Positions 33,075 through 43,197 of a DNA stretch of 64,000 nt are shown here, in pieces. The stretch's first letter is position 1, and each line of letters opens with the position of its first letter. The notes below the pieces were generated by a model. That model did not search any database and had not been told where the DNA came from. It worked only from the letters and a program-made list of their open reading frames with translations. The stretch comes from Alkalihalobacterium sp048323755 (GTDB taxonomy: Bacteria; Bacillota; Bacilli; Bacillales; Bacillaceae_F), in the NCBI RefSeq assembly GCF_048323755.1, contig NZ_JBLWFS010000012.1:1-64000 (forward strand). Direction: 5' to 3'. The translations under genes were made by a program, and so were the position numbers.

Positions 33075-35408
33075 ATGGTTGATAATAATAATACAAGAGT
33101 AATTCCACTTCTACCTTTACGAGGACTGCTTGTCTTTCCAACAATGGTTCTACACTTAGATGTTGGACGCGAGAAATCAGTCAATGCGCTAGAAAAAGTA
33201 ATGTTAGAAGATCACGAAATCTTACTATCTACACAGAAAGAAATCTCAATAGATGAACCGGGTGAAGATGAAATTTATTCTATCGGGACATTAGCAAAAG
33301 TAAAGCAGATGTTAAAACTTCCGAATGGAACAATCCGCGTTCTTGTTGAAGGTCTTAACCGTGCAAAGATTGAACGCTTTACTGATAATGAAGAAATGTT
33401 TGAGGTTGAGGTATCTATTCTTGAAGAAGAGCATATGGAAAACTCGCTTGAAGAAAAAGCATTAATGCGAAATACACTTCATCAATTTGAACAATACATC
33501 AAACTATCTAAAAAAATCTCAAATGAAACGTTAGCATCAGTTGCTGACATTACGGAAGCAGACAGGCTTGCAGATGTAATTTCATCGCACTTACCATTAA
33601 AAATTGCAGAAAAGCAAGACCTTCTTGAGATGACGTCAGTCAAAGAACGATTAACAAAGATCATTGAGATTTTGAATAATGAACAAGAAGTATTAGGCCT
33701 TGAGAAGAAGATCGGTCAACGCGTCAAAAAATCGATGGAAAAAACACAGAAGGAATACTACCTTCGTGAGCAAATGAAGGCGATTCAGAAAGAATTAGGC
33801 GATAAAGAAGGCCGTTCTGGAGAGATAACGTCATTAAGAGAAAAAATACTTGAGGCGGGCATGCCTGAAAGTATTGAAGCGAAAGCTTTAAAAGAATTAG
33901 ATCGTTATGAAAAAATGCCGGCTTCCTCAGCAGAAAGTTCAGTAATCCGCAATTATATCGATTGGTTATTAAACCTACCGTGGACAAGAGAAACGGAAGA
34001 TATTTTAGATATTAATCATGCGGAAGATATATTAAATGAGGATCATTACGGGCTCGAAAAAGTAAAAGAACGTGTACTTGAATATCTTGCAGTTCAACAA
34101 TTAACAAAAGCATTAAAAGGACCAATTCTTTGTTTAGCTGGGCCTCCAGGTGTCGGTAAAACTTCATTAGCAAGGTCGATTGCTAGGTCACTTAATCGTG
34201 AGTTTGTTCGTATATCACTTGGTGGTGTTCGAGATGAGGCAGAAATTCGCGGGCACAGACGTACGTATGTTGGAGCTATGCCAGGTCGAGTCATCCAAGG
34301 AATGAAAAAAGCAGGTTCCATTAACCCTGTTTTCTTATTAGATGAAATTGATAAAATGGCTTCCGATTTCCGTGGTGACCCTTCAGCTGCTTTATTAGAA
34401 GTATTAGATCCAGAACAAAACAATACGTTTAGTGATCACTTTATCGAAGAACCATATGATCTATCCAAAGTCATGTTTGTAACAACAGCTAATAATATCG
34501 GTACGATCCCAGGCCCGTTATTAGACCGAATGGAGATTATTTCTATCCCCGGGTATACTGAACTAGAAAAGCAGCACATTGCTAGTAATTATTTGTTACC
34601 TAAGCAAATGAAAGAACATGGTATGACAAAAGGAAAGCTTCAAGTAAAAGACGATGCATTATTAAAAGTCATTCGTTACTACACTCGAGAAGCAGGAGTA
34701 CGTAATCTCGAACGTCAAATGGCCACATTATGCCGTAAAGCTGCAAAACTGTTAGTATCAGGTGAGAAGAAACGTGTAGTCGTTACAGATAAAACAGTTG
34801 AAGATATGCTTGGGAAACCGAAATTCCGTTATGGACTTGCGGAGGAAGAAGACCAAGTCGGCGCAGCTACTGGGCTTGCTTACACAACAGTTGGGGGAGA
34901 CACGTTATCCATCGAAGTGTCTGTCGTCCAAGGAAAAGGGAAGTTAATCTTAACTGGCAAACTGGGTGACGTTATGAAAGAATCAGCGCAAGCTGCATTT
35001 AGTTATATTCGCTCACGTTCTGAGGAGCTTGAAGTCGACCCGAGTTTCCATGAGAAAAACGATATTCATATCCACGTACCTGAAGGAGCGACTCCAAAAG
35101 ATGGACCTTCCGCTGGGATTACGATGGCAACCGCTCTCGTTTCCGCTTTAACAGGGCGACCCGTTAAGAAAGAAGTCGGTATGACCGGAGAAATTACACT
35201 ACGAGGTCGAGTTTTACCTATTGGTGGACTAAAAGAAAAATCGATGAGTGCACACCGTGCTGGTTTAACAACGATTATTATGCCGAAAGATAATGAAAAA
35301 GATTTAGAGGACATCCCGAAAAGTGTGCGTGACGAACTGACCTTTATACCTGTTTCGCATTTAGATGAAGTCCTCAAAGTAGCGTTGGGAGAGAGTAAAC
35401 AAAAATGA
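33075..35408 (+). CDS. lonA: LonA, ATP-dependent serine protease
   Basis: LonA degrades damaged and short-lived proteins in the cytoplasm. The 777 residues show the N-terminal LAN domain (IPLLPLRGLLVFPTMVLHL, within 9-30), a coiled helical region (190-300), Walker A GPPGVGKT (356-363), LDEIDKM, and the catalytic dyad Ser679 (KDGPSAG) and Lys722 (GGLKEK). These two numbers match the classic Lon numbering. ATG 33075 follows GTCGGAGGTG; the ATG at 33051 lies in a hairpin upstream. The stop overlaps ysxC by 4 nt. Confidence 0.97.
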   Translation: MVDNNNTRVIPLLPLRGLLVFPTMVLHLDVGREKSVNALEKVMLEDHEILLSTQKEISIDEPGEDEIYSIGTLAKVKQMLKLPNGTIRVLVEGLNRAKIERFTDNEEMFEVEVSILEEEHMENSLEEKALMRNTLHQFEQYIKLSKKISNETLASVADITEADRLADVISSHLPLKIAEKQDLLEMTSVKERLTKIIEILNNEQEVLGLEKKIGQRVKKSMEKTQKEYYLREQMKAIQKELGDKEGRSGEITSLREKILEAGMPESIEAKALKELDRYEKMPASSAESSVIRNYIDWLLNLPWTRETEDILDINHAEDILNEDHYGLEKVKERVLEYLAVQQLTKALKGPILCLAGPPGVGKTSLARSIARSLNREFVRISLGGVRDEAEIRGHRRTYVGAMPGRVIQGMKKAGSINPVFLLDEIDKMASDFRGDPSAALLEVLDPEQNNTFSDHFIEEPYDLSKVMFVTTANNIGTIPGPLLDRMEIISIPGYTELEKQHIASNYLLPKQMKEHGMTKGKLQVKDDALLKVIRYYTREAGVRNLERQMATLCRKAAKLLVSGEKKRVVVTDKTVEDMLGKPKFRYGLAEEEDQVGAATGLAYTTVGGDTLSIEVSVVQGKGKLILTGKLGDVMKESAQAAFSYIRSRSEELEVDPSFHEKNDIHIHVPEGATPKDGPSAGITMATALVSALTGRPVKKEVGMTGEITLRGRVLPIGGLKEKSMSAHRAGLTTIIMPKDNEKDLEDIPKSVRDELTFIPVSHLDEVLKVALGESKQK

Positions 35409-35992
35409 AAGTAACAAAAGCAGAGTTAGGAACGGTAGCCGTAAAACCAGAACAGTATCCAACGACAGGTTTACCTGAGTTTGGTCTTGCAGGTCGCTCG
35501 AACGTTGGAAAATCATCGTTCATCAATAAAATGTTAAATCGTAAGAAGTTAGCGAGAACATCACAACGTCCCGGTAAAACCCAAACGTTAAACTTTTATC
35601 TCATTAATGAGATGCTCTATTTTGTCGACGTGCCAGGTTATGGTTTTGCCAAAGTATCCAAAACGGAACGTGAAGCTTGGGGCAAAATGATTGAAACGTA
35701 CATTCAAAATAGAGATCAACTAAAAGCGGTTCTTCAAATTATTGATATTCGTCATGAACCATCTAAAGATGACCGGGCGATGTACGAGTGGCTCAAGCAC
35801 TATGAAATTCCGGTAATTCTTATTGCAACGAAAGCTGATAAAATCCCTAAAGGAAAATGGGATAAACATTGTAAAATTATTAGAGAAGTACTAAATAAAG
35901 ATAAAGAAGACCCTTTAATCGTCTTTTCCGCAGAAACAGCTCAAGGAAAAGAGGAAGCCTGGAATACGATCTTAGCTTATATGAAAAAGTAA
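35405..35992 (+). CDS. ysxC: YsxC (EngB), ribosome-assembly GTPase
   Basis: YsxC is an essential small GTPase acting late in 50S subunit assembly. The 195 residues contain G1 GRSNVGKSS (30-38), the G2 region TSQRPGKTQ, G3 DVPGYG, G4 TKADK and G5 FSAE. It overlaps lonA (ATGA), as in B. subtilis. A strong terminator follows. Confidence 0.97.
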   Translation: MKVTKAELGTVAVKPEQYPTTGLPEFGLAGRSNVGKSSFINKMLNRKKLARTSQRPGKTQTLNFYLINEMLYFVDVPGYGFAKVSKTEREAWGKMIETYIQNRDQLKAVLQIIDIRHEPSKDDRAMYEWLKHYEIPVILIATKADKIPKGKWDKHCKIIREVLNKDKEDPLIVFSAETAQGKEEAWNTILAYMKK

Positions 35993-35995
35993 GCA

Positions 35996-36029
35996 GAAAA
36001 ACCCCATTAGTCATCTAGTGGGGTTTTTC
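35996..36029. terminator. Terminator after ysxC
   Basis: GAAAAACCCCA pairs with TGGGGTTTTTC, extended by TAG/CTA, around a TCAT loop. It can act in both directions, though the minus-strand gene beyond ends about 105 nt away. Confidence 0.88.
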
Positions 36030-36134
36030 TAATGCGCTAAAGCGTGAAGAACCATGCTTTCGCTTAGTTAACTGTCCAATAGTAAAAAGCAACAATCTTT
36101 TAGAAAAGAGCCATATAAAAAAACACTTATGCAC

Positions 36135-36632
36135 TTATTTTTTTCGGAAAATAAGATAGAGCCCTAACGCAATTAATAACAAGGGCCAAAACCCTTCAAA
36201 CACATCTAAGAAAGATCCAAGCCACTTCATCAAGTCAGAAGAGAAAAAGCCGAACCCAGAAACGATAAAAAGAATAATAGCTGGAACAAGGCCATCTCTT
36301 TTCGTTCTGAAGTATAAAAGCATAAAGGCAAGACCGACAATTAACGTAAACATCGCCCAATGTTGCGGCCAACCGGAAAACATAACAATCGCATGAAAAT
36401 GAACACCTAATCCTAGGAGAAGAGCACCTGGAAAGATTGCACCCGAATCGTGCCCTAAATACGATTGAAATAAAAACGCAATCCCGATGATTAATAGAAT
36501 TGAAGGCCAAGTTAATAATTGATTAGCAAAAGGAAGGTCAAATTGTTGAAGAAGAAAGTAGGCTCCAACACCGATAAATAAAATTCCAGGGAAAATTCCT
36601 TGTTTTTTCATTAAATTATCGTATCCTTTCAT
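36135..36632 (-). CDS. Small membrane protein (YsxD-like, LiaI/LiaF-type transmembrane region)
   Basis: This 165-residue protein is almost entirely hydrophobic, with about five or six membrane helices, for example GILFIGVGAYFLLQQF, ILLIIGIAFLFQ, FPGALLLGLGV, FTLIVGLAFMLLYF and PLLLIALGLYLIF, ending FRKK. Paired helices with IGxG motifs resemble the N-terminal region of LiaF and LiaI, but no function follows. It sits between ysxC and hemA, where B. subtilis has ysxD, on the opposite strand to its neighbours. An internal ATG at 36611, preceded by AAAGGA, is an alternative start (MKKQGIFPG). Confidence 0.75.
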   Translation of the reverse strand: MKGYDNLMKKQGIFPGILFIGVGAYFLLQQFDLPFANQLLTWPSILLIIGIAFLFQSYLGHDSGAIFPGALLLGLGVHFHAIVMFSGWPQHWAMFTLIVGLAFMLLYFRTKRDGLVPAIILFIVSGFGFFSSDLMKWLGSFLDVFEGFWPLLLIALGLYLIFRKK

Positions 36633-36770
36633 ATATTCTCACGTAGATGGATATGCTACATATATATTCCTGTTTACAAGTTTTTACTATAAACAATAAC
36701 ATCTGCCAGGAAAACCAAGACAATACCAACATGATATCACACGCTTTCATGATCTGTTCACAATTTTTTT

Positions 36771-36798
36771 TTGTATAGAAAAAAAACCATGTTATAAT
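36771..36798 (+). promoter_or_regulatory. Promoter of the hem operon
   Basis: TTGTAT (36771-36776) and TATAAT (36793-36798) are 16 nt apart, about 80 nt before hemA. The spacer is A-rich. Confidence 0.7.
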
Positions 36799-36875
36799 GA
36801 GGACAGAGTATGTCGGAAAAGAGAGAGATATCCCGATAATAAATAGATTGGATGTAGTGGGGGTGAAGCTTTACC

Positions 36876-38267
36876 ATGCATATTTTAGTTGTCGGATTAA
36901 ATTATAAATCAGCACCTGTAGAAATTCGTGAACGCTTTGCCTTTCCAGCGGGAGAACTACCACAGGCGCTTCATAAGTTACGTAATATGAAGAGTATCTT
37001 AGAATGTACGATTGTGTCTACCTGTAACCGGACAGAAATTTATGTAGTATCAGATCAACTGCATACAGGTCGTCACTTTACAAAAGTCTTTCTTTCAGAA
37101 TGGTTTAACTTAGCTCGTGAAGAATTTACAAGCTATTTAGATATACGTGAAGATGAGCATGCAATAGAACATCTTTTACGAGTAACCTGTGGTTTAGATT
37201 CAATGGTTCTAGGAGAAACGCAAATACTAGGACAAATCAAAGATAGCTTTTTACTAGCTCAAGAAAATGGGGCGACGGGAACGATTTTTAATCACCTATT
37301 TAAACAAGCAGTGACACTGGCGAAACGTGCTCATTCGGAGACTGAGATCGGTAATAACGCAGTGTCTGTTAGTTATGCTGCTGTTGAGTTAGGTAAAAAT
37401 ATATTTGGTGATTTTCAAGACAAGCATGTGTTAATTCTGGGTGCAGGAAAGATGAGTGAATTAACGGCAAAACACTTACATGCAAACGGTGCGAGTAAGA
37501 TTACAGTCATTAACCGCACGGAAGCAAAGGCTGCAGAACTAGCCAAGCGCTTCTTAGGAACATCTCGTCCAATGGAGCAATTAGCAGACGCACTCATTGA
37601 TGCTGATATTTTAATAAGTTCAACAGGTGCTAGAGACTATGTCATTACGCCAGCGATTGCGAAACAAGCAATGAAGAAGAGAAAAGGACGCCCGCTCTTT
37701 ATGGTTGATATAGCAGTACCACGTGATCTAGATCCAGCCCTAGCAGATTTCGATGATATTTATTTATATGATATTGACGATCTAGAAGGAATCGTACAAG
37801 CTAATTTAGCAGAGCGTAAAAAAGAAGCAGAAAAGATTGAACTTATGATTGAAGAAGAAATCGTTGAGTTTAATAACTGGCTGAACACATTAGGTGTTGT
37901 GCCTCTTATTTCTGCTTTACGTACAAAAGCGTTAACTATTCAAGCTGACACGATGGACAGTCTCGTTCGCAAGCTGCCAGATTTAACTGATCGTGATAAA
38001 AAGGTACTAAGTAAACATACGAAGAGTATTGTCAATCAGTTGTTAAAAGAACCAATTACAAGAGTAAAAGAACTAGCTGCAGAAGAAGATGCACAGCGTT
38101 CACTTGAATTGTTTACGAAGATTTTTGCTCTAGAAGAAGAGTTAGCCGAACAAAAGGTAAAAGAACAAGAAAAGCTTCGAATTGAAATGGCTGAACTTCA
38201 GTGGGATAAACAAAAAGCTGAAACTGTACAATTTACAAACGTAAAAGGTGTTGCCGTACGCTCCTAA
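36876..38267 (+). CDS. hemA: Glutamyl-tRNA reductase
   Basis: HemA reduces glutamyl-tRNA to glutamate-1-semialdehyde with NADPH and controls haem synthesis. The 463 residues contain the catalytic Cys50 in STCNRTEIY, GLDSMVLGETQILGQ (104-118, within the catalytic domain), a Rossmann domain with LGAGKMSELTAKHL, and the dimerisation helices at the C-terminus. GTAGTGGGGGTG precedes the ATG. It heads hemAXCDBL in the standard Bacillus order. Confidence 0.97.
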   Translation: MHILVVGLNYKSAPVEIRERFAFPAGELPQALHKLRNMKSILECTIVSTCNRTEIYVVSDQLHTGRHFTKVFLSEWFNLAREEFTSYLDIREDEHAIEHLLRVTCGLDSMVLGETQILGQIKDSFLLAQENGATGTIFNHLFKQAVTLAKRAHSETEIGNNAVSVSYAAVELGKNIFGDFQDKHVLILGAGKMSELTAKHLHANGASKITVINRTEAKAAELAKRFLGTSRPMEQLADALIDADILISSTGARDYVITPAIAKQAMKKRKGRPLFMVDIAVPRDLDPALADFDDIYLYDIDDLEGIVQANLAERKKEAEKIELMIEEEIVEFNNWLNTLGVVPLISALRTKALTIQADTMDSLVRKLPDLTDRDKKVLSKHTKSIVNQLLKEPITRVKELAAEEDAQRSLELFTKIFALEEELAEQKVKEQEKLRIEMAELQWDKQKAETVQFTNVKGVAVRS

Positions 38268-38281
38268 GGAGGAGTTTTCGT

Positions 38282-39106
38282 TTGAACAGTTTAAATTGGA
38301 TGTATCTTTTAACGGTTATTTTATATAGTTTAAGTGTCCTCGGATACTTTTTTGATTTCATACAAAACAACCGGAAGGTCAACCAAATGGCCTTCTGGTT
38401 GCTTTCTATTGTCTGGGTTTTACAAACCTCTTTTTTTATTTTACGAATGTTAGAAGTCAATCGCTTCCCAGTTCTTACACCGTTTGAGGGACTATTTTTT
38501 TACGCATGGCTGCTCGTCACGTTCTCACTCATTATTAACTGGCGTTATCGGGTAGATTTTCTGGTCCTTTTTACAAATGTAGTCGGATTTATTTTAATGT
38601 CACTCAGTGTGTTTACACCGACGGGGGATATTCCCGAAGAACTTTCACAACTACTAATTTCTGAACTTTTAATTATTCATGTCATACTCATTTTACTTTC
38701 ATATGCCGCTTTTACATTATCATTTGCTTTTGCCTCAATGTATGTCATCCAACACCAAATGTTAAAGCGAAAACTATGGGGAAAACGACTCGTACGGTTT
38801 GGGAACCTTGCCAAGCTTGATAAACTTTCCTATTTTAGTGCTTTATTTGCCTTTCCATTATTACTTTTAGGTATTATTCTCGGATTTATATGGGCATCTA
38901 TCCAATTCGGGGAACTTCCATGGCTTGATTCCAAAGTAATCAGTTCACTCATCGTTTTAGCGATGTATGGCTATTACTTGTACCAACGGACTGTAAAAAA
39001 TGCGAAAGGTTACCTAATGGCATTAACAAATATCGCAACATTTTTACTTGTATTAATTAACTACTTTTTATCCAGTAGTTTCTCAAACTTTCATCTATGG
39101 TATTAA
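38282..39106 (+). CDS. hemX: HemX, membrane protein influencing HemA level
   Basis: This 274-residue integral membrane protein of the cytochrome c assembly (CcsA-like) superfamily has about eight helices, such as MYLLTVILYSLSVLGYFF, FILMSLSVFTP, LLIIHVILILLSYAAF and FPLLLLGIILGFIWA. In B. subtilis HemX lowers the amount of HemA. The start is TTG 38282, 7 nt after AAGGAGGAG; no good ATG exists. It lies 14 nt after hemA. Confidence 0.92.
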   Translation: MNSLNWMYLLTVILYSLSVLGYFFDFIQNNRKVNQMAFWLLSIVWVLQTSFFILRMLEVNRFPVLTPFEGLFFYAWLLVTFSLIINWRYRVDFLVLFTNVVGFILMSLSVFTPTGDIPEELSQLLISELLIIHVILILLSYAAFTLSFAFASMYVIQHQMLKRKLWGKRLVRFGNLAKLDKLSYFSALFAFPLLLLGIILGFIWASIQFGELPWLDSKVISSLIVLAMYGYYLYQRTVKNAKGYLMALTNIATFLLVLINYFLSSSFSNFHLWY

Positions 39107-39156
39107 ATTCAGTATAATGTGTATAGAAAAAACGAACACACAATTGGAGGATACGA

Positions 39157-40089
39157 ATGAGAAAAATAGTAATCGGGTCAAGAAAGAGTCAACTAGCATT
39201 AACTCAAACGAATTGGGTGATTGACCAATTAAAAAAGGCAGGAGTCCCAAATGAGTTTGAAGTCAAAAAAATTGTGACAAAAGGTGACCAAATTCTTGAT
39301 GTTACTCTCTCAAAAGTAGGGGGAAAAGGGTTATTTGTTAAAGAAATTGAACAAGCAATGAGCGATAAAGAAATTGACATTGCGGTTCATAGCATGAAGG
39401 ATGTTCCTTCAGAATTACCGGAAGGCTTCACTTTAGCAGCTGTGACTGAGCGAGTAGATCCTCGTGATGCGTTCATTTCAAATGATCATGTAAAATTAGC
39501 TGATCTTCCTGCCGGTTCAATCGTAGGAACGAGCAGTTTACGTCGTTCTGCACAAATTTTAGCGAGCCGACCGGACCTTGAAATTCAATGGATCCGTGGA
39601 AATATTGATACAAGACTTCGTAAGTTAAAAGAAGAAAACTTTGATGCGATTATTTTAGCTGCTGCAGGCCTTCAACGTATGGGGTGGTCTGATGATGTTG
39701 TTACTGAATATTTAGAGCCCGAAGTTTGTATTCCTGCAGTTGGTCAAGGCGCATTAGGAATTGAATGTCGCTCAGACGATCCAGAAGTCATTACTATTTT
39801 ACAACATTTAAATCATGACGAAACAGCTCGTACAGTAGCTGCAGAACGCGCATTCCTTCATAAAATTGAAGGTGGGTGCCAGGTACCAATCGCGGCGTAT
39901 GCAACACTTGAAGACAATCATGATGTAAAGATCACTGCTCTAGTTGGTTCACCAGATGGAAAAACGATTTTACACGAAACGTTAACTGGAAGTGATCCTC
40001 AAGACCTTGGTGAATTAGCTGCCCAAAAGCTCCTCGACAAAGGTGCGAAAGAAATTTTAACTCAAGTGAAGAAAGAGTTAGATCTATAA
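39157..40089 (+). CDS. hemC: Hydroxymethylbilane synthase (porphobilinogen deaminase)
   Basis: HemC links four porphobilinogens into hydroxymethylbilane. The 310 residues carry the dipyrromethane attachment Cys241 in EGGCQVPIAAYA, the catalytic Asp in HSMKDVPSELP (about 79-89), and substrate arginines in GTSSLRRSAQ and RGNIDTRLRKL. A TTGGAGGA site precedes the ATG. The stop overlaps the hemD start (TAATG). Confidence 0.97.
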   Translation: MRKIVIGSRKSQLALTQTNWVIDQLKKAGVPNEFEVKKIVTKGDQILDVTLSKVGGKGLFVKEIEQAMSDKEIDIAVHSMKDVPSELPEGFTLAAVTERVDPRDAFISNDHVKLADLPAGSIVGTSSLRRSAQILASRPDLEIQWIRGNIDTRLRKLKEENFDAIILAAAGLQRMGWSDDVVTEYLEPEVCIPAVGQGALGIECRSDDPEVITILQHLNHDETARTVAAERAFLHKIEGGCQVPIAAYATLEDNHDVKITALVGSPDGKTILHETLTGSDPQDLGELAAQKLLDKGAKEILTQVKKELDL

Positions 40090-40880
40090 TGATGACTGCG
40101 CTTCCTCTTGCTGGTGTTACGATCGGAGTAACGAGAGCTAAGGAGCAGTCTCGTTCGTTTATAAAGAAGATAGAAGCTCAAGGAGGGATTGCAGTTGCCG
40201 TCCCGCTCCTTGCGTTTCAATCACCTAAAGACAAACAACATATTCAAAACGTATTGTCTCATTTACATACATACGATTGGCTCGTGATTACGAGTGCAAA
40301 TGGCGTACATTTTTTTATAAATGAAATCGAAGAGATGGACAAGTGGTCAGATTTAAAGACAAAACAGATTGCAGTTGTCGGAACAAAGACAGAAGAAGTT
40401 CTTCAATCTTATGGGGTAAAGGCTTCTCTGCTTCCTGATCAATTTGTCGCAGAAAGTTTGTTAGAAAAACTTCAGACGAACTTGAAAAAAGAAAGTCGCA
40501 TCTTACTTGTGAAAGGTAATCTGTCCCGTGATGTACTTTATGAGGGCCTAAAGGAAGATGGCTTTTCTGTTGAAGAAGTAACCGTTTATGAAACGGTGGA
40601 AAACCAAGAAGTAGAAGACAATCTAGTACATATGCTAACGAAACAGAAACTCGACTATCTAACCTTTACAAGTCCGTCGACTGTCCAACATTTCATAAAC
40701 ATGGTCAATAAGAACAATTTAACGTTAGATGAACAGATGACTTTTGTCTGTATCGGTCCAATAACGGCGCAAGCAGCGGAACAGTGGAACTTGCAACCGC
40801 TGTTAGTAGCAAAGGAATTTACTACTGAAGGTATGATCCAAGAAATGATCGAACATAAAGGGAGGCCCAAACATGTCTGA
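40089..40880 (+). CDS. hemD: Uroporphyrinogen-III synthase
   Basis: HemD cyclises hydroxymethylbilane with inversion of ring D. The 263 residues show the two-lobed family pattern with few fixed residues: TRAKEQS in the first lobe, DWLVITSANGVHFF (about 59-72), then LLVKGNLSRDVLYEGLKEDGF and LTFTSPSTVQHF, and a final ITAQAAEQ segment. Two successive ATGs (40089 and 40092) are possible starts. It overlaps hemC by one base and hemB by 8 bases. Confidence 0.93.
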   Translation: MMTALPLAGVTIGVTRAKEQSRSFIKKIEAQGGIAVAVPLLAFQSPKDKQHIQNVLSHLHTYDWLVITSANGVHFFINEIEEMDKWSDLKTKQIAVVGTKTEEVLQSYGVKASLLPDQFVAESLLEKLQTNLKKESRILLVKGNLSRDVLYEGLKEDGFSVEEVTVYETVENQEVEDNLVHMLTKQKLDYLTFTSPSTVQHFINMVNKNNLTLDEQMTFVCIGPITAQAAEQWNLQPLLVAKEFTTEGMIQEMIEHKGRPKHV

Positions 40881-41853
40881 ATTACATTTCAGTCGTCACC
40901 GTAGACTTAGAGGAACGGCATCGATTCGTTCAATGGTGAGAGAAACACATTTACATAAAGAAGATTTAATCTACCCAATCTTTGTGACGGAAGGAGAACA
41001 AGTACGTCATGAAGTCCCTTCGATGCCAGGTGTATTTCAACTGTCACTTGACCTATTAAATGAAGAAGTAAATGAAGTTGTTGATTTAGGTATTCCAGCC
41101 ATTATTGTGTTTGGTGTACCAAATGATAAAGATGATGTAGGGTCATCTGCTTATTGCGAACATGGAATTGTTCAGAAAGCGATTAGACAAATTAAAGAAG
41201 TGCACTCTGATCTAACGGTTATCGCAGATACGTGTTTATGTCAGTTTACGGATCATGGCCATTGTGGTGTCATTGAGGAAGGAAAAGTATTAAATGATCC
41301 TACTCTAGAATTATTAGCGAAAACAGCTGTGTCTCAAGCGAAAGCCGGTGCTGATATTATTGCCCCTTCCAATATGATGGATGGATTTGTAGCAGCAATC
41401 CGTCACGGTTTAGATGAAGCAGGCTATCACGATGTACCGATTATGTCGTATGCCGTAAAATATGCATCTAGCTATTACGGACCATTCCGTGATGCAGCTC
41501 ATTCTTCGCCTAAATTCGGTGACCGCAAAACGTATCAAATGGATCCTGCCAATCGTTTAGAAGCACTTCGTGAAGCGGAGTCAGATATGAATGAAGGAGC
41601 AGACTTCCTTATTGTTAAACCAGCACTATCGTATTTAGATATAATCCGTGAAGTGAAAGATTTTTCAGGTGCTCCTGTCGTTGCATACAACGTCAGCGGT
41701 GAGTATTCAATGATCAAAGCAGCTGCTCAAAACGGTTGGATTGATGAAAAAAGTGTTGTTCTTGAAACATTAATGAGTATGAAACGTGCCGGTGCAGATT
41801 TAATATTAACGTACTTTGCAAAAGATGTTGTACGTTGGTTGAATGAAAAATAA
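40873..41853 (+). CDS. hemB: Delta-aminolevulinic acid dehydratase (porphobilinogen synthase)
   Basis: HemB condenses two 5-aminolevulinates into porphobilinogen. The 326 residues contain the zinc cysteines Cys121, Cys123 and Cys131 in DTCLCQFTDHGHCG, and the Schiff-base lysines Lys196 (SYAVKYASSYYGPFRD) and Lys249 (FLIVKPALSYLD). The cysteine-rich form indicates a zinc enzyme. The start overlaps hemD; AAAGGGAGG lies inside hemD. Confidence 0.97.
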   Translation: MSELHFSRHRRLRGTASIRSMVRETHLHKEDLIYPIFVTEGEQVRHEVPSMPGVFQLSLDLLNEEVNEVVDLGIPAIIVFGVPNDKDDVGSSAYCEHGIVQKAIRQIKEVHSDLTVIADTCLCQFTDHGHCGVIEEGKVLNDPTLELLAKTAVSQAKAGADIIAPSNMMDGFVAAIRHGLDEAGYHDVPIMSYAVKYASSYYGPFRDAAHSSPKFGDRKTYQMDPANRLEALREAESDMNEGADFLIVKPALSYLDIIREVKDFSGAPVVAYNVSGEYSMIKAAAQNGWIDEKSVVLETLMSMKRAGADLILTYFAKDVVRWLNEK

Positions 41854-41871
41854 ACGATAGAGGTGAAGCAG

Positions 41872-43158
41872 TTGAGAACCTATGAAAAATCGCAAGCCGC
41901 ATTTTCAGAAGCAAAACCAGTCATGCCAGGTGGAGTAAATAGTCCCGTTCGTGCCTTTAAATCCGTGAAGATGGATCCTGTTTTCATGGAACGAGGAGAA
42001 GAGGCACGTATTTATGATATCGATGGAAATGAGTACATTGACTATGTCTTATCATGGGGACCACTTATTTTAGGACACGCCGATGAGCAAGTGGTAGAAG
42101 CTTTAAAGAAATCGGTTGAAAAAGGAACAAGCTTCGGGGCACCAAGTGAGTTAGAAACAAAACTTGCCAAGCTCGTTATCGATCGTGTTCCTTCAATTGA
42201 AGTCGTTCGTATGGTGAACTCAGGAACAGAGGCAACAATGAGTGCTTTACGTTTAGCACGTGGCTATACGGGGCGCAATAAGATCATTAAATTTGAAGGT
42301 TGCTACCACGGCCACGGTGATTCTTTATTAATTAAAGCAGGTTCTGGTGTTGCGACACTTGGATTGCCGGATAGTCCAGGAGTTCCTGAATCTGTCGCTC
42401 AAAATACGCTAACCGTTCCTTATAATGATATAGAAAGTTTAAAACTAGCTTACGAAAAATTTGGCGATGATGTTGCCGCTGTTATTTTAGAACCTGTTGC
42501 TGGGAATATGGGTGTCGTTCGTCCGGAGCCAGGCTTCCTTGAAGCCGTTCGCGAAATCACTCATGCTCACGGCAGCTTACTGATTTTTGATGAAGTCATG
42601 ACAGGCTTCCGTGTCGGTTATAACTGTGCGCAAGGAGAGTTTGGAGTAACACCTGACTTAACATGCCTTGGAAAAGTAATCGGTGGAGGTTTACCAGTTG
42701 GTGCTTACGGCGGGCGTCGTGAAATTATGGAGCAAATCGCGCCAGCTGGTCCAATTTATCAAGCAGGGACACTGTCAGGTAACCCGCTTGCGATGACCGC
42801 TGGATATGAAACACTATCACAGCTTAAACCAGAACATTATGAGGAGTTTGACCGTCTTGGAAAGCGTTTAGCAGAAGGTTTATCGGCTGCAGCAACGAAG
42901 CATGGCATTCCTCATACAACAAGCCTGGCAGGCTCAATGGTCGGTTTCTTCTTTACAGATCAACCTGTCAAAGACTTTGCATCCGCATCAACATCGAATT
43001 TAGATTTCTTTGCAGCTTATTTTAAAGAGATGCTGCACCAAGGCATTTCTCTACCGCCATCACAGTTTGAAGGTATGTTCTTATCAACAAAGCATACTGA
43101 AAAAGACATTGATGACACGATTGCAGCAGCAGAGATCGCATTTTCAAAACTGAAGTAA
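41872..43158 (+). CDS. hemL: Glutamate-1-semialdehyde 2,1-aminomutase
   Basis: HemL converts glutamate-1-semialdehyde to 5-aminolevulinate with PLP. The 428 residues contain PGGVNSPVRAF, SWGPLILGH, NSGTEATMSALRLARG, CYHGHGDSLL, FDEVMTGFR and the PLP lysine in CLGKVIGGGLPVGA. The start is TTG 41872 after AGAGGTGA; MRTYEKSQAAF then matches the B. subtilis N-terminus. A GTG at 41863 overlaps the ribosome site. It ends the hem operon. Confidence 0.96.
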   Translation: MRTYEKSQAAFSEAKPVMPGGVNSPVRAFKSVKMDPVFMERGEEARIYDIDGNEYIDYVLSWGPLILGHADEQVVEALKKSVEKGTSFGAPSELETKLAKLVIDRVPSIEVVRMVNSGTEATMSALRLARGYTGRNKIIKFEGCYHGHGDSLLIKAGSGVATLGLPDSPGVPESVAQNTLTVPYNDIESLKLAYEKFGDDVAAVILEPVAGNMGVVRPEPGFLEAVREITHAHGSLLIFDEVMTGFRVGYNCAQGEFGVTPDLTCLGKVIGGGLPVGAYGGRREIMEQIAPAGPIYQAGTLSGNPLAMTAGYETLSQLKPEHYEEFDRLGKRLAEGLSAAATKHGIPHTTSLAGSMVGFFFTDQPVKDFASASTSNLDFFAAYFKEMLHQGISLPPSQFEGMFLSTKHTEKDIDDTIAAAEIAFSKLK

Positions 43159-43197
43159 TCTCTCTATCTTTTGATTACATCACATAGTGCTATAAAG

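Noticed and set aside
36793..36815. Possible PerR box at the hemA promoter
   Set aside because: Only the half TTATAAT is present, and it is the promoter -10; the second half of the palindrome is missing.
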